Shown piece by piece: positions 14,702-25,800 of a stretch of 64,000 nt of DNA; position 1 is the first letter of the stretch, and each line of letters starts with the position of its first letter. The DNA is from Chthoniobacter flavus Ellin428. GTDB taxonomy: Bacteria > Verrucomicrobiota > Verrucomicrobiia > Chthoniobacterales > Chthoniobacteraceae. A model generated the notes under the pieces. The model saw nothing but the letters and a program-made list of their open reading frames with translations. It did not search any database and was not told where the DNA came from. The stretch covers positions 148,452 to 212,451 of the forward strand of contig NZ_ABVL01000012.1 in NCBI RefSeq assembly GCF_000173075.1. Direction: 5' to 3'. The translations under genes were made by a program, and so were the position numbers.

Positions 14702-15031
14702 GTGAAAGACGAACCCAAGTCCAAACCAGCGTCGGCCCTTCCGTTCAAGACCGTGGCGGAGGAACTGGCGTTTTTGCGGAAGACGTTCCGCGATCTCATC
14801 GGGACGTATTCCTCGCAGATCGAAGGGGAGATTGTGCAATTGCACGCGGCGGTGCAGGCGGATGGCGATTCGAAGAAGAAGCTGCCGCCCAGCCGGGTGT
14901 CGGATTTACGTGACATGCTGATGCTGCTGCGCTCGCTGGAGGTGAAGCCGACCAAGGGGCGCCGGCGCGATTTGAAGAAGGTCGAGACGCTGGTGGAGGA
15001 GTTGAGGGTGATCGCGGATCGGTGGGGGTGA
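14702..15031 (+). CDS. Hypothetical coiled-coil-like protein
   Basis: A 109-residue highly charged helical protein: FKTVAEELAFLRKTFRDLIG, then SQIEGEIVQLHAAVQ and SDLRDMLMLLRSLEVKPTKG, ending in DLKKVETLVEELRVIADRWG. No signal peptide. Its codon usage resembles that of the neighbouring leuB. Family not recognised. Confidence 0.6.
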   Translation: MKDEPKSKPASALPFKTVAEELAFLRKTFRDLIGTYSSQIEGEIVQLHAAVQADGDSKKKLPPSRVSDLRDMLMLLRSLEVKPTKGRRRDLKKVETLVEELRVIADRWG

Positions 15032-15034
15032 TGA

Positions 15035-15117
15035 ATGACGAATGCGGAATGCGGAATGCGGAATGACGAATGATCGTGCCGGCCATTCCGAATTCCGCAC
15101 TCCACATTCCGCATTCC
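15035..15117. repeat. Hairpin built from GCGGAATG repeats
   Basis: Repeated ATGCGGAATGCGGAATG units followed by their inverse (CATTCCGCATTCC) form a long stem between the hypothetical gene and leuB. A related GGAGTGCGGAGTTCGG array is at 32830. It may act as a bidirectional terminator or as a dispersed palindrome. Confidence 0.6.
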
Positions 15118-15166
15118 TAAACTCCGGCTTGGCAAATCGCGCGCGGCCATTAGTCTCTGCCGCCCT

Positions 15167-16261
15167 ATGAAAACTTTCAAAATCGCTGTTCTCCCGGGCG
15201 ATGGCATCGGCCCCGAAGTGATGGCCGAGGCGCGGCGGGTGCTCGCTGTCGCGGAGAAGAAATTTGGCTTTCAACTGGCGCTGACCGAGGCCCGCGTCGG
15301 CGGCATCGCGATCGATGTCGACGGCAAGGCGCTCCCGGAGGAAACGGTGCGCATTTGCGGTGAATCGGACGCGATTCTCTTCGGCTCGGTCGGTGGACCG
15401 AAATGGGAGAGCCTGCCGCCGAATGAGCAGCCGGAACGCGCGGCGTTGTTGCCGTTGCGCAAGCATTTCGCGCTCTTCGCCAATCTGCGCCCGGCGGTGT
15501 GTTTCCCGAAGCTGACGCATGCCTCGCCGGTGAAGGAGTCGCTGATCGAAGGCGGCTTCGACGTGCTGTGTGTGCGCGAACTGACCGGCGGCCTCTATTT
15601 CGGCCAGCCGAAAGGCCGGCACGAGGAGAATGGCGAGCCGGTGGCGGTGGACACGATGATTTACAAGAAGAGCGAGATCGAGCGGATCGCCCATGTGGCT
15701 TTCAAGGCCGCGCAGGGCCGCAAGAAGAAGCTCACGTCGATCGACAAGGCCAATGTGCTCGAGAACGGGGTGCTATGGCGCGCGACGGTGAATGAAATCG
15801 CGAAGCAGTATCCCGATGTGACGCTGAATCATCTCTACGTCGACAATGCGGCGATGCAGCTGGTGAAGAATCCGCGCGGCTTCGACGTGGTGCTGGCGGA
15901 AAATCTTTTCGGCGACATCCTGAGCGATGAGATGGCCATGGTGGCCGGGTCACTGGGTATGCTGCCGAGCGCGAGCCTGGGCCTGAAGGAGACGCCGACG
16001 GGGCGGTTCGGTCTTTTCGAACCGAGCGGCGGCACGGCGCCGGACATCGCGGGCAAGGGCATTGCCAATCCGATCGCGCAGATTCTCTCCGCGGCGATGA
16101 TGTTGCGCTATTCGCTGAGCGAGCATGTGGCGGCCGATGCGATCGACGCCGCGGTGCGTCGCGTCATCGATGACGGCCTGCGCACGGGCGACATCTGGAG
16201 CGAAGGCACGCGCCGCGTCGGGACGACCGAAATGGGCGAGGCCATCGCCGCCGCGCTGTAA
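15167..16261 (+). CDS. leuB: 3-isopropylmalate dehydrogenase
   Basis: A 364-residue enzyme of leucine biosynthesis, oxidising and decarboxylating 3-isopropylmalate with NAD+. Seen: FKIAVLPGDGIGPEVMAEAR, the ELTGGLYFG signature, the catalytic-Lys region NAAMQLVKNPRGFDVVLAEN and NLFGDILSDEMAMVAGSLGM, and the NAD-binding FEPSGGTAPDIAGKGIANP. Length and motifs match LeuB. It stands alone here; no leuA/C/D is adjacent. Start ATG 15167. Confidence 0.97.
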   Translation: MKTFKIAVLPGDGIGPEVMAEARRVLAVAEKKFGFQLALTEARVGGIAIDVDGKALPEETVRICGESDAILFGSVGGPKWESLPPNEQPERAALLPLRKHFALFANLRPAVCFPKLTHASPVKESLIEGGFDVLCVRELTGGLYFGQPKGRHEENGEPVAVDTMIYKKSEIERIAHVAFKAAQGRKKKLTSIDKANVLENGVLWRATVNEIAKQYPDVTLNHLYVDNAAMQLVKNPRGFDVVLAENLFGDILSDEMAMVAGSLGMLPSASLGLKETPTGRFGLFEPSGGTAPDIAGKGIANPIAQILSAAMMLRYSLSEHVAADAIDAAVRRVIDDGLRTGDIWSEGTRRVGTTEMGEAIAAAL

Positions 16262-16310
16262 CCGCGCAGTCCTCGAATTCCATTCCGCCAAAGCCGCTGC
16301 CGCGACTGGC

Positions 16311-16989
16311 CTACTGAGTCACCGCCCGAATGGGGGTGGGACCGGGGACGGTCGGGTGGGCAGCGGCTGTGGTGGGAGCGGGTGCGGGTGAAGCCTTGGG
16401 CGGTTCCGTCTTGCGCAGGCTCCAGCTAAAGAGGCTGGAGATCCCGGTGTCGTGGATGGCCTTGAAGTCCTGGGCCAGCGCGGTGATGACGACGGTGAGA
16501 TGCTCCTTGTCCGTCCAGTCCATCACGGCGACGGACGTCTGGTAGTGCTGGCCGCTGGATTTGTAATCGAAGATGAACTCGCGGCTCGGTTTGCCACTGA
16601 GCATGAAGGGACTCGGGTTTTCATCGAGCAGTTTCACCTCCTGGGCGTCCGTGGCGAGATAGTTATGGCACCACTTGGCGAGGTCATCGGAGGAAAACGT
16701 GGTGATCTCCGGAATACCGGCGGCATGCCCGAGGACGAACATCTTCATGAAGGCGCCGGTGACGCTCGGCGGATAGAGAGCCAGCGTCGAGCCACTGCCG
16801 CTGACGTTCCAATTTCCCGGTGGCTGATAGCGGATGCGTCCCAGCGGATCGCTGAACAGGAGCACCCGGAATGCGGACCCCTTCGAGCGCCCGCCAGGTT
16901 TCCTGCGGCGTGAAATCCAGCGCCCTGACCGGTGGGTGAAAGAGGACGCCGGCCGCGAGAGCCAGCATGACGGAAGATAACGACTTCAC
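16311..16989 (-). pseudogene. Secreted hypothetical protein interrupted by a frameshift
   Basis: A GTG start at 16989 encodes VKSLSSVMLALAAGVLFHPP, a signal peptide followed by LDFTPQETWRALEGVRIP. Near 16867, within a CCGGG run, the frame shifts and continues as VLLFSDPLGRIRYQPPGNWN to the stop at 16311, ending in a Pro/Thr-rich tail. Removing one G restores a single protein of about 225 residues. It starts 5 nt after the preceding stop, so it is the last gene of the pseudopilin operon. Sequencing error or true mutation cannot be told apart. Confidence 0.7.
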
Positions 16990-16994
16990 TGGTA

Positions 16995-18941
16995 TTAGTA
17001 TTGGATGCGGTCGCCGCGGCTGTAGGTTTTCGTCGCGCTGAAGCCGGGCGGATTGCTGTTCTGCAACTGGGAATCGTAATACCAGCGGCGGTTGGGGGGA
17101 TTGTAGCTGGCGTTCGACCACGGGTGGGTCGCCTGCTCGGAATCGAAGAGCAAGGCGAGCGCGCCGTAGATGGTAAAATAGGAAGAGCTCCAGTCTTCGT
17201 GGAAGCGGGTGAAGTTCTCGATGCCCCCGCTGTAGGAGCCGATGGTCGTGGGGGAGCTTTTGGTCGTCGGGACATTCCCGGCGACGATGGCCGTATTGAC
17301 CGTGGTGCTGGTTGCGACCCGAGAGCCGAGGTCGCTCGAGGAGTTCGCGTCGTTCCAGTTGTTGGAAAGGATGTTGACCGCATCTCCGACGACTGCGGAA
17401 GCGATACGATTATAGGGACTGACGGTCGGACTCGGCGTGTCCGTGGGCGGGGTGTAATTGGAGGTGGTGTTGGACTGCGGCTGTGCGCTCGCCGTGCTGC
17501 CGGTGTTGTAATCGCCCTGGATGTAGACCGGGTTCGGGGAGACGACCGTCAATCCGGCGGTCGGGAGGGAGGCTCCATTGGTCAGTTTCACCCCGCGCAC
17601 TTTCGCACTGGTCACCGCCGTTTTCTTGCCCGTCGAGGAATCCACGATGTTAGTTTTGACGTTCGCGCCGGTGCTCGTGTCGGAAACATAGATGAGGAAG
17701 CCGTCGCCACCGGTGCCTTGGATCGTACTGTTGCTATCCTTGAGAGTGTTGTTGTTGGCCGCCGTGGTGATCTTGCTCACGTCGATCGAAACCATGCGCA
17801 CGTTGTCGCCTTCACGGTCGTCCATCATGGCCGTATTCAGGGTAACGGCGCCGGAGATCGCCAGGTATTCCGCGCTGGTCGTGCTGAGCGCGGTGGTCGA
17901 ACTGCCTGAATAGATAGTGAGCGCATTGCTGGAGTCGACGTAAACGCGATAATCCGCGGCGTTGGAAAGGCGCTCGCTGGTGGCGCTATCCAATTGCAAA
18001 GGATCGGTCTTGGTGGAGTCGGTGACTTCCTCGATGATTTCGTGATAACCGTTGTCGTTCGGGTTTTTGTTGGAGTCCTGGTCGTTGGAAATGGGATCAT
18101 CCAGGTAGTTGGGATCGAGACTGCTCATGGGGACGTCGAGCAGCTTCTGCTGAGAGCCGACGTGGGGAGGATTGCTCGAGCTCCAGTTATCCGAAAGGCC
18201 GCCGCTGGTGATATTGGGCGTCTCACTGCCATAGCGCGAATCTTCCGGGCGGAAATTGAGATATTGGGTGCCGGTGAAAGTGACGTCCTGCATGAAGTGG
18301 AGCGAATTGTGCGCGGTATAGAGATTGCCGCCGATATAGACGGTGCCGTTCACGTACATGTCCGGGCCGGGATGAAATTCCACATTCGGCTGGGTGCCGA
18401 AGAAGAAGTTATCGAACATGTTTCGCCCGGCCCGGCAAAAGATACGCTGCACCATCGCGGTCTTGCTGCCGGTCGCGCTGCGAAACTGGACGGTCACGCT
18501 GGCCCGGTAGTAAATCCGAACACGGAAGCTGGCCGTGGTGCCGTTTTCCGGCACGGGCCGGCCCTGAGCATCGGTCGTGGTGGCCAGCAGCGGGGTCAGG
18601 GCGGTGATGCTCCAGCTACTCAAGCTCACATTGGCGGGTGGCGGCAGTGTGTTGCTATCGGGCGGGGTGAGGGCCGCAGTCAGCGCGGAAGTGGACATGC
18701 CGGAAGCGCGGTCGGTGGCGTTGGTGACCGAACTCATTTGGGTGCGCCATTGGTCGAACAGCGATTCCAGCACGCCGTCCGCATAAGCAAGGGCAATGGA
18801 GCGATCGATCGTTCGCCGACTGGCGATGACGTGTGAGTTCGTCACCGAGTAGATCATCGCGATGGTCAACATGGTCAGCACCATGAAAAAGAGAACGGCC
18901 AGCAAGCCGCTCGCGGATTCGGTATTCCTGATGGACTTCAT
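16995..18941 (-). CDS. Large PilX-like pilus-assembly / surface protein
   Basis: 648 residues from ATG 18941. The N-terminus KSIRNTESASGLLAVLFFMV plus TMLTIAMIYSVT forms a single membrane helix with the small-residue start seen in PilX/GspK-type minor pseudopilins. A long Ser/Thr/Asn-rich, beta-type exported domain follows. It overlaps its upstream neighbour tightly (1 bp between stop and ATG). Much longer than classical PilX, but the operon position after two prepilins supports a role in a type II/IV-like apparatus. Confidence 0.7.
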   Translation of the reverse strand: MKSIRNTESASGLLAVLFFMVLTMLTIAMIYSVTNSHVIASRRTIDRSIALAYADGVLESLFDQWRTQMSSVTNATDRASGMSTSALTAALTPPDSNTLPPPANVSLSSWSITALTPLLATTTDAQGRPVPENGTTASFRVRIYYRASVTVQFRSATGSKTAMVQRIFCRAGRNMFDNFFFGTQPNVEFHPGPDMYVNGTVYIGGNLYTAHNSLHFMQDVTFTGTQYLNFRPEDSRYGSETPNITSGGLSDNWSSSNPPHVGSQQKLLDVPMSSLDPNYLDDPISNDQDSNKNPNDNGYHEIIEEVTDSTKTDPLQLDSATSERLSNAADYRVYVDSSNALTIYSGSSTTALSTTSAEYLAISGAVTLNTAMMDDREGDNVRMVSIDVSKITTAANNNTLKDSNSTIQGTGGDGFLIYVSDTSTGANVKTNIVDSSTGKKTAVTSAKVRGVKLTNGASLPTAGLTVVSPNPVYIQGDYNTGSTASAQPQSNTTSNYTPPTDTPSPTVSPYNRIASAVVGDAVNILSNNWNDANSSSDLGSRVATSTTVNTAIVAGNVPTTKSSPTTIGSYSGGIENFTRFHEDWSSSYFTIYGALALLFDSEQATHPWSNASYNPPNRRWYYDSQLQNSNPPGFSATKTYSRGDRIQY

Positions 18942-18942
18942 G

Positions 18943-19839
18943 CTAGCTGGAATTGGTGGAAGTGACATCCGTCGGTTGCACCCGTGGAGGAATGATGGCC
19001 TGCAGCGTGGCGGTGCCGCTGGTGTATTTTTTGGAGCTGTAATTGGTATCGTAGAACTCCAGCGAGAAGCGGAGATTCAAGCACGTGCTGCTGGGCGAGG
19101 TCGCCGTGGCGAAGAGCACGGCGAAAGGTTTGGGCGAAGTGATCTTGTCACGGACCAGCACGTATTTGCTCTTGTTTTTGCCGGTATAGTCCGCGTGGTA
19201 GCGAAGCTGGTTGTTGTAAACCGTGTAGGCGACTTCACGATAGAGGTAGGCGGTCGTGAAGTTACCGGGAATGGTGGGCTGGATGGTGAAACCCAGGAGT
19301 GGGGTAACGGTCACGGTAGCCGTAGTGCCGGTGATGCTTGCCGCCGTAACGTCGTATTCATGGGAGATCAGCGGGATGACCAGCTTGTCGCCCACCTCGA
19401 CCGCGGGCGTGAATTGCCCCGTATTGTTGACGCTCAAATCGAGGGTGAAAGTCGTCGCCTGGTTTTTTGTGTCATTGCTAACACTGGTGATCTTGTAGGG
19501 GCCGCTCGCCGAAAGCCGAAAGCGCACGCCGTTGGTCCGCGTGCTGATGTACTGCTGCGTGAAGGGATCCTGATCGGCGGTGACAGTGGGAGATGCGTCC
19601 GCGTAGTTCGTTCCGTCGAAAGTGATCAACTGAAAGGCCGACGCCGAGGCGTGGAGATTGTAGAGCAACTCCTGGTCGGAGATGCGCATGACCTCGTGGG
19701 TGTGATTGGTCGCCAGGTTGCGGCCCACCATCCGCAGGGACGCCGAGGCGAAGGCGAAAAGCCCGACCGACACCATGCTGAAGATGGCCATCGCGACGAG
19801 CAATTCGACGAGGGTGTAAGCGGAACGAACGCGAGACAT
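18943..19839 (-). CDS. Prepilin-type protein (PilW/GspJ-like)
   Basis: A 298-residue protein with a class III prepilin leader: short basic MSRVRSAYT, then the hydrophobic LVELLVAMAIFSMVSVGLFA with Glu at +5. The C-terminal domain is a long beta-rich region. Second gene of a four-gene minus-strand operon (20340 to 16311). Expected to be processed by a prepilin peptidase located elsewhere. Confidence 0.8.
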   Translation of the reverse strand: MSRVRSAYTLVELLVAMAIFSMVSVGLFAFASASLRMVGRNLATNHTHEVMRISDQELLYNLHASASAFQLITFDGTNYADASPTVTADQDPFTQQYISTRTNGVRFRLSASGPYKITSVSNDTKNQATTFTLDLSVNNTGQFTPAVEVGDKLVIPLISHEYDVTAASITGTTATVTVTPLLGFTIQPTIPGNFTTAYLYREVAYTVYNNQLRYHADYTGKNKSKYVLVRDKITSPKPFAVLFATATSPSSTCLNLRFSLEFYDTNYSSKKYTSGTATLQAIIPPRVQPTDVTSTNSS

Positions 19840-19848
19840 CGGAGCGGA

Positions 19849-20340
19849 CTAGAAATCGTCGGTGGTGCGCAGCGTGGTCATGCTGATCGTGTTGGGGCGG
19901 TTGCGGTAGGTGTAGCTCACGGTGACCACGGCGCGGATCAGGTGCGCCGAGAGACTGGTGACCGTGGTGGTCCGCGTATCGATGACCTGCACATCGAGAT
20001 TGGTGAAGGCGCTGCTCAGGCCGGACTCGTTGTTAAACGAGTCGTTGTTCAGCGGCAGCTTCGTCTCCGTGGTCGTGCCCGCTTGCAACACCGTCGGAGT
20101 GGTGGAGAGCACGGACCAAGGGGTGGTAAGGATCTGGTCGATCTTCTGCTGGACCATCGCCGTGGCCAGGGTGCGCAGACGGGCGGAATTGGCCCAGCGG
20201 TTGATCTGCGTCATTGCCGAAAGCGACCCGACAATGAAGAGCGCCAGGATGCTCGCGGCGATGACTACCTCGGTCATCGTAAAGCCAAGGGGCTTGCGCT
20301 GGCGAAAAAAGGTCGGACGCGTGGGTGCGATGAAACCCAT
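19849..20340 (-). CDS. Prepilin-type protein (PilV/GspI-like)
   Basis: A 163-residue pseudopilin with a longer basic leader (TRPTFFRQRKPLG) before FTMTEVVIAASILALFIVGS, with Glu at +5 of the mature form. ATG 20340 is chosen; an in-frame ATG at 20364 is possible. First gene of the pseudopilin operon, 9 bp before the next gene. Likely a minor pilin priming a type IV pilus-like or type II secretion filament. Confidence 0.8.
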   Translation of the reverse strand: MGFIAPTRPTFFRQRKPLGFTMTEVVIAASILALFIVGSLSAMTQINRWANSARLRTLATAMVQQKIDQILTTPWSVLSTTPTVLQAGTTTETKLPLNNDSFNNESGLSSAFTNLDVQVIDTRTTTVTSLSAHLIRAVVTVSYTYRNRPNTISMTTLRTTDDF

Positions 20341-20438
20341 AGCGTTTCTGAAAGAGCAGTTCATACGCCATACTGCTCTCCCCGGCCTAAGGGGGCGAAA
20401 AATGCCTCAGTTCACACTAATAAAGATTTTTCCTGTCG

Positions 20439-21188
20439 TCAGGAGACGGTATCCTTCACCGACGCTTTCGCATATTCGCGATTCAACCGTGAAATAACCG
20501 ATGCCGGAATCTCCGCGGGACATACGGCTTCGCACTCCAGGTAGTTTGAGCAGTTGCCGAAGCCTTCTTCGTCCATGGTGCGGACCATCTTGAGGGCGCG
20601 CGAGGTGCGCTCGGCCTGGCCTTGGGGCAACAGGGCAAGGTGCGAGACCTTGGCGCCGACGAAGAGCATGGCGCTGGCATTCGGGCAGGCCGCCACGCAG
20701 GCGCCGCAACCGATGCAAGCCGCCGCTTCCATCGCCGCATCGGCAATCGGTTTGCCGATCGGCAACGTATTGCCATCCACGGCCGAACCCGTGCGTGCGG
20801 TAATGAACCCGCCCGCTTGCTGGATGCGATCAAAGGCACTGCGATCCACCACGAGGTCACGAAGGATGGGGAAGGGCCGCGCGCGGAACGGCTCGACGTA
20901 GATCGTGTCGCCATCCTTGAACTTGCGCATGTAAAGCTGGCAGGTCGTGGTCTCGCTGGGACCGTGCGGCACACCATCGATAGTCAGCGAGCAAGTGCCG
21001 CAGATGCCCTCACGGCAATCGTGATCGAACGCGATCGGTTCCTCGCCCTTGCCGAGCAAGTCTTCATTCACGATGTCGAGCATCTCGAGGAACGAACAGT
21101 CCTCGGGAATATTCCGCGCCTCGATATCGACCAGGCGGCCGTCACTTTTCGCGTCCTTCTGACGCCAAACTTTTAAATTCAGATTCAT
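20439..21188 (-). CDS. sdhB: Succinate dehydrogenase/fumarate reductase iron-sulfur subunit
   Basis: A 249-residue subunit relaying electrons from the flavoprotein to the membrane anchor. Cysteine clusters: CREGICGTCS (2Fe-2S), then CIGCGACVAACPNAS and CSNYLECEAVCP (4Fe-4S and 3Fe-4S). ATG 21188 is chosen over an upstream TTG. It is separated from sdhA by a toxin-antitoxin pair, which is unusual for this operon. Confidence 0.95.
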   Translation of the reverse strand: MNLNLKVWRQKDAKSDGRLVDIEARNIPEDCSFLEMLDIVNEDLLGKGEEPIAFDHDCREGICGTCSLTIDGVPHGPSETTTCQLYMRKFKDGDTIYVEPFRARPFPILRDLVVDRSAFDRIQQAGGFITARTGSAVDGNTLPIGKPIADAAMEAAACIGCGACVAACPNASAMLFVGAKVSHLALLPQGQAERTSRALKMVRTMDEEGFGNCSNYLECEAVCPAEIPASVISRLNREYAKASVKDTVS

Positions 21189-21204
21189 GATCAAATAGGG
21201 GGCT

Positions 21205-21513
21205 TCAGCTATCGAGACTGCGCAGGATCGTACCTAGCGGAATGTGGTTTGAGGCGACGGCGTGAATCAGTACTCGCCGGCCTTCGACAGCGTAGATGAG
21301 GGAATAGGGGAAGTGACTCATCATCAAGCGACGGTAATCCTGCCGAAGTGAGCGACCGAGCCGAGGCCAGAGTGACAACAGTCCCAGCGCCCGCTCAACT
21401 TCGCGGGAAAACTCTTCACCGCGTCCGGCACTACGAGATTCGAAATAGGCGTAGAGTCGCAGGAGGTCATTTTCAGCACGGACTAGAAGAACTATTTCTG
21501 CCACTGGCGCCAT
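21205..21513 (-). CDS. ParE/RelE-family toxin
   Basis: A 102-residue plasmid-stabilisation-type toxin: AENDLLRLYAYFESRSAGRG, RLGRSLRQDYRRLMMSHFPY and SLIYAVEGRRVLIHAVASN show the ParE fold pattern (helical hairpin, then strands with the R-x-x-x-x-x-FPY motif). It overlaps the 3' end of the antitoxin gene by 22 bp. It may poison gyrase (ParE) or mRNA translation (RelE); the sequence alone does not decide. Confidence 0.85.
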   Translation of the reverse strand: MAPVAEIVLLVRAENDLLRLYAYFESRSAGRGEEFSREVERALGLLSLWPRLGRSLRQDYRRLMMSHFPYSLIYAVEGRRVLIHAVASNHIPLGTILRSLDS

Positions 21514-21731
21514 TCTCCGGCTGCGATTTTCGCCTTCACTTGCTCCCAGGTACGCCCTCGGCTGGGATCACGGCGATATTCTTCTCTCTGCTGGTCGAGT
21601 GCCGCGACGACCTCAGGAGACAGATCCTCCCATGTATCTCCGCGGGCCGCGAGCTCGACCAACTCGTAGCAAAGCTCCATTTGCTCCGCCTGCGTCAGCC
21701 GCAGAATTTCAGGAATTCGCTCGATGATCAT
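21492..21731 (-). CDS. Addiction-module antitoxin
   Basis: A 79-residue acidic protein: MIIERIPEILRLTQAEQMEL, then SPEVVAALDQQREEYRRDPS and TWEQVKAKI, the usual layout of short addiction-module component antitoxins paired with ParE/RelE toxins. It lies upstream of and overlaps the toxin gene, the standard order. The pair sits between sdhA and sdhB in the same direction. Confidence 0.8.
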   Translation of the reverse strand: MIIERIPEILRLTQAEQMELCYELVELAARGDTWEDLSPEVVAALDQQREEYRRDPSRGRTWEQVKAKIAAGEWRQWQK

Positions 21732-21770
21732 GGCAGGAAAATATCAGTGGGTCAGGCTGGGAGCAAACCG

Positions 21771-23759
<1,989 letters not shown>

Positions 23760-23763
23760 AGAA

Positions 23764-24459
23764 TTATTTAACAATACCGGTGAGAATCGCAACGGGGATG
23801 GAGGCGTAACCGAGGAAGATGAGCCAGGCGACCGCGGGCCCGCCCTTTTCCCAGAGCGGCCGCACCTTTCCGCTGTTCAGGCCGAGCGTCTGGAACATGC
23901 TCATGATGCCGTGATTCAAGTGCAGCGCGAGCAGCGCGACCGCCACGACGTAAAAGGCCGAGGCCGCGGGATTCGAAAAGCCGAGGACCATCATGCGATA
24001 CACATCGTGACGTCCCTGCGCGTCGTGCAGGGTTTCGAAATTCTGGCCGAGACCATTTACCGCCGGCACCTGCGCGGTGAAATGCAGCAGGTGAAAGACG
24101 ATGAAACAGAAAACCATGATGCCGCTGAGCAACATCCAGCGCGCGGCCGGCGAAGTCGCACGCCGATTGGTCACCGCATAGTTCACGGGGCGGGCGGCGC
24201 GACTCTCGGCGCGCAGCTTGACGGTGAAGACGATGTGCAACACCAGCATCGCGAGGAGGAAGAAGCGAATCGCCCAAAGCAATTCACCGAGCCCCTGGAG
24301 GAAGGCGCCGTAGCGATTGATCGGCTCGGGTGAGCCGAGGAAGATCTGGAGGTTGCCGATGAGATGCCCGATGACGAAGCCAAAGAGCACCAGGCCGGTG
24401 AGGGCCACGATCCATTTGCGTCCGATGGACGAGGAGCAGAAGCGGAGGATTGGATTCAC
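23764..24459 (-). CDS. sdhC: Succinate dehydrogenase cytochrome b558 subunit
   Basis: A 231-residue membrane anchor with five hydrophobic helices (for example KWIVALTGLVLFGFVIGHLI, FFLLAMLVLHIVFTVKL, LLSGIMVFCFIVFHLLHF and FYVVAVALLALHLNHGIMSM). Helix His residues suit two haem b groups, as in Bacillus/Bacteroidota-type enzymes. GTG 24459 is preferred; TTG 24465 is also possible. First gene of sdhC-A-(TA)-B. Confidence 0.9.
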   Translation of the reverse strand: MNPILRFCSSSIGRKWIVALTGLVLFGFVIGHLIGNLQIFLGSPEPINRYGAFLQGLGELLWAIRFFLLAMLVLHIVFTVKLRAESRAARPVNYAVTNRRATSPAARWMLLSGIMVFCFIVFHLLHFTAQVPAVNGLGQNFETLHDAQGRHDVYRMMVLGFSNPAASAFYVVAVALLALHLNHGIMSMFQTLGLNSGKVRPLWEKGGPAVAWLIFLGYASIPVAILTGIVK

Positions 24460-25190
24460 AAACAAGGAGGGTCAAAAACAGCGCTCAGGGATCAGAGGAA
24501 CGGAAAGCGCGTTTTATTAGACAAGCTCATAATACATCTATTTTGCCGGCGGCAAGAAATTTAATGCTTTGAATTGCGCTGCGTTTGCTTCCCGTTGTGC
24601 GGGAAGGCGAATGGGCGGCGAAAACGACATGAGTGAGAGGGAGGCGAAACGCGGCGTGCAGGCTGCACGTTGCGGGAAAGTGGGGAAATCAGACCTTGGT
24701 CCTATGTGGCTGTGGCTGGACGCACGGCTTCTCCCCGGATCTAATTTTCCGGAGCCGGGTAGCGCGGTGGTGGTGGCCGCAGGCGGACTCGTCTGGGCCT
24801 TCTGTCGGCCACGCAAGGTTTCGGCGGGCGCGTAAGTCGGGAGGGGAACAGCGGCTGTGGTGAAGAGGCAGGCTGTCCCGGAGGGACAAAGGAATTTAGC
24901 CTGCTCGCCCACCCACCAACCGCCTCTATTCCCCTCCGCCGTCTCGGGGACCGAGCGAGCTTGCGAGCGACACCCCCGGAACACGCCCCTCACATCAATG
25001 CGCCCCGGAGGCGGCGCGGGAATCCTTCGCTCGCGGGAGTTTCCTCCGCCCCTTCAGGGCGGCCCCGTGGAGGGACGCAGTTCCGGTGGCCGCGCCCGTT
25101 CGCTTGAGGCTCACAGGCTTGCACACCGGCTAAATTCCGTTGTCCCTCCGGGACAGCCTGCTGCTTCGCCAACTCAATTCGATCGACGCC
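24460..25190. repeat. Gene-free interval with dispersed repeat copies
   Basis: A 730-bp region between sdhC and the CoA-binding gene with no convincing gene. Near 24531-24557 on the minus strand a TTGCCG...TATTAT pair could be the sdh promoter. From 24855 to 25190 it holds the dispersed repeat in both orientations: CCTGCTCGCCCACCCACC, CCTCTATTCCCCTCCGCC, and inverted GTCCCGGAGGGACAA / TTGTCCCTCCGGGAC blocks about 265 bp apart. Confidence 0.7.
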
Positions 25191-25194
25191 AATA

Positions 25195-25578
25195 CTACGC
25201 GTCGGGAAACTCCTCCGGCGAAAAGCCGAGAGTCACGATGGAGCAGCCCACGATCATGCGCAGATGCAGATCCGCCGCGGCTTCGATGAGTTCATCGCTC
25301 TCGGAACCGGGATTGAGCCACACTTCCTTCGGCTGGCACGCGGCGATGGCGGGCAGCAATTGCAGCCCCACGGCCGGCGGCACATACAGGCTCACGAAAT
25401 CGACAGGCCCTTCGATCTTGTCCAATGAGGGAAAGGCCTTCAGCCCTTCGATGGACTCTTCCTTGGGATTAATCGGATAAACGGTGTAGCCACTTTCGAC
25501 ATACGCGCGGAGGGCCTTGTTTCCGTATTTGCGCCGATCGCGGGAGGCGCCGATGACTGCGACAGATTCTTCTGACAT
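25195..25578 (-). CDS. CoA-binding domain protein (YccU-like)
   Basis: A 127-residue single Rossmann CoA-binding domain: VAVIGASRDRRKYGNKALRA, YTVYPINPKEESIEG, VDFVSLYVPPAVGLQLLP and VWLNPGSESDELIEAA. Length and motifs fit the YccU/CoA_binding_2 family, whose members bind CoA but have no settled enzymatic role. Start ATG 25578. Confidence 0.9.
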   Translation of the reverse strand: MSEESVAVIGASRDRRKYGNKALRAYVESGYTVYPINPKEESIEGLKAFPSLDKIEGPVDFVSLYVPPAVGLQLLPAIAACQPKEVWLNPGSESDELIEAAADLHLRMIVGCSIVTLGFSPEEFPDA

Positions 25579-25800
25579 TGTTTGGGGATGCCGCCATTTT
25601 CGGGTGATACCCGCGAAGGCGGCAAGAAAGAAATTGTGCGAGGGGCGGTCACAAAGCGGTGCGGAAAGTTAAGAACCCGTTGTCCGCTTGTGTGGCGAAA
25701 TCGATTCGCCAGGCGGGCGCAAAACTGTCACCATCCCATGTCACCCGATCGATGCTCATCCAATCCCTTCCACGTCGAAAACCGGAGGCCGTCTGAGACC

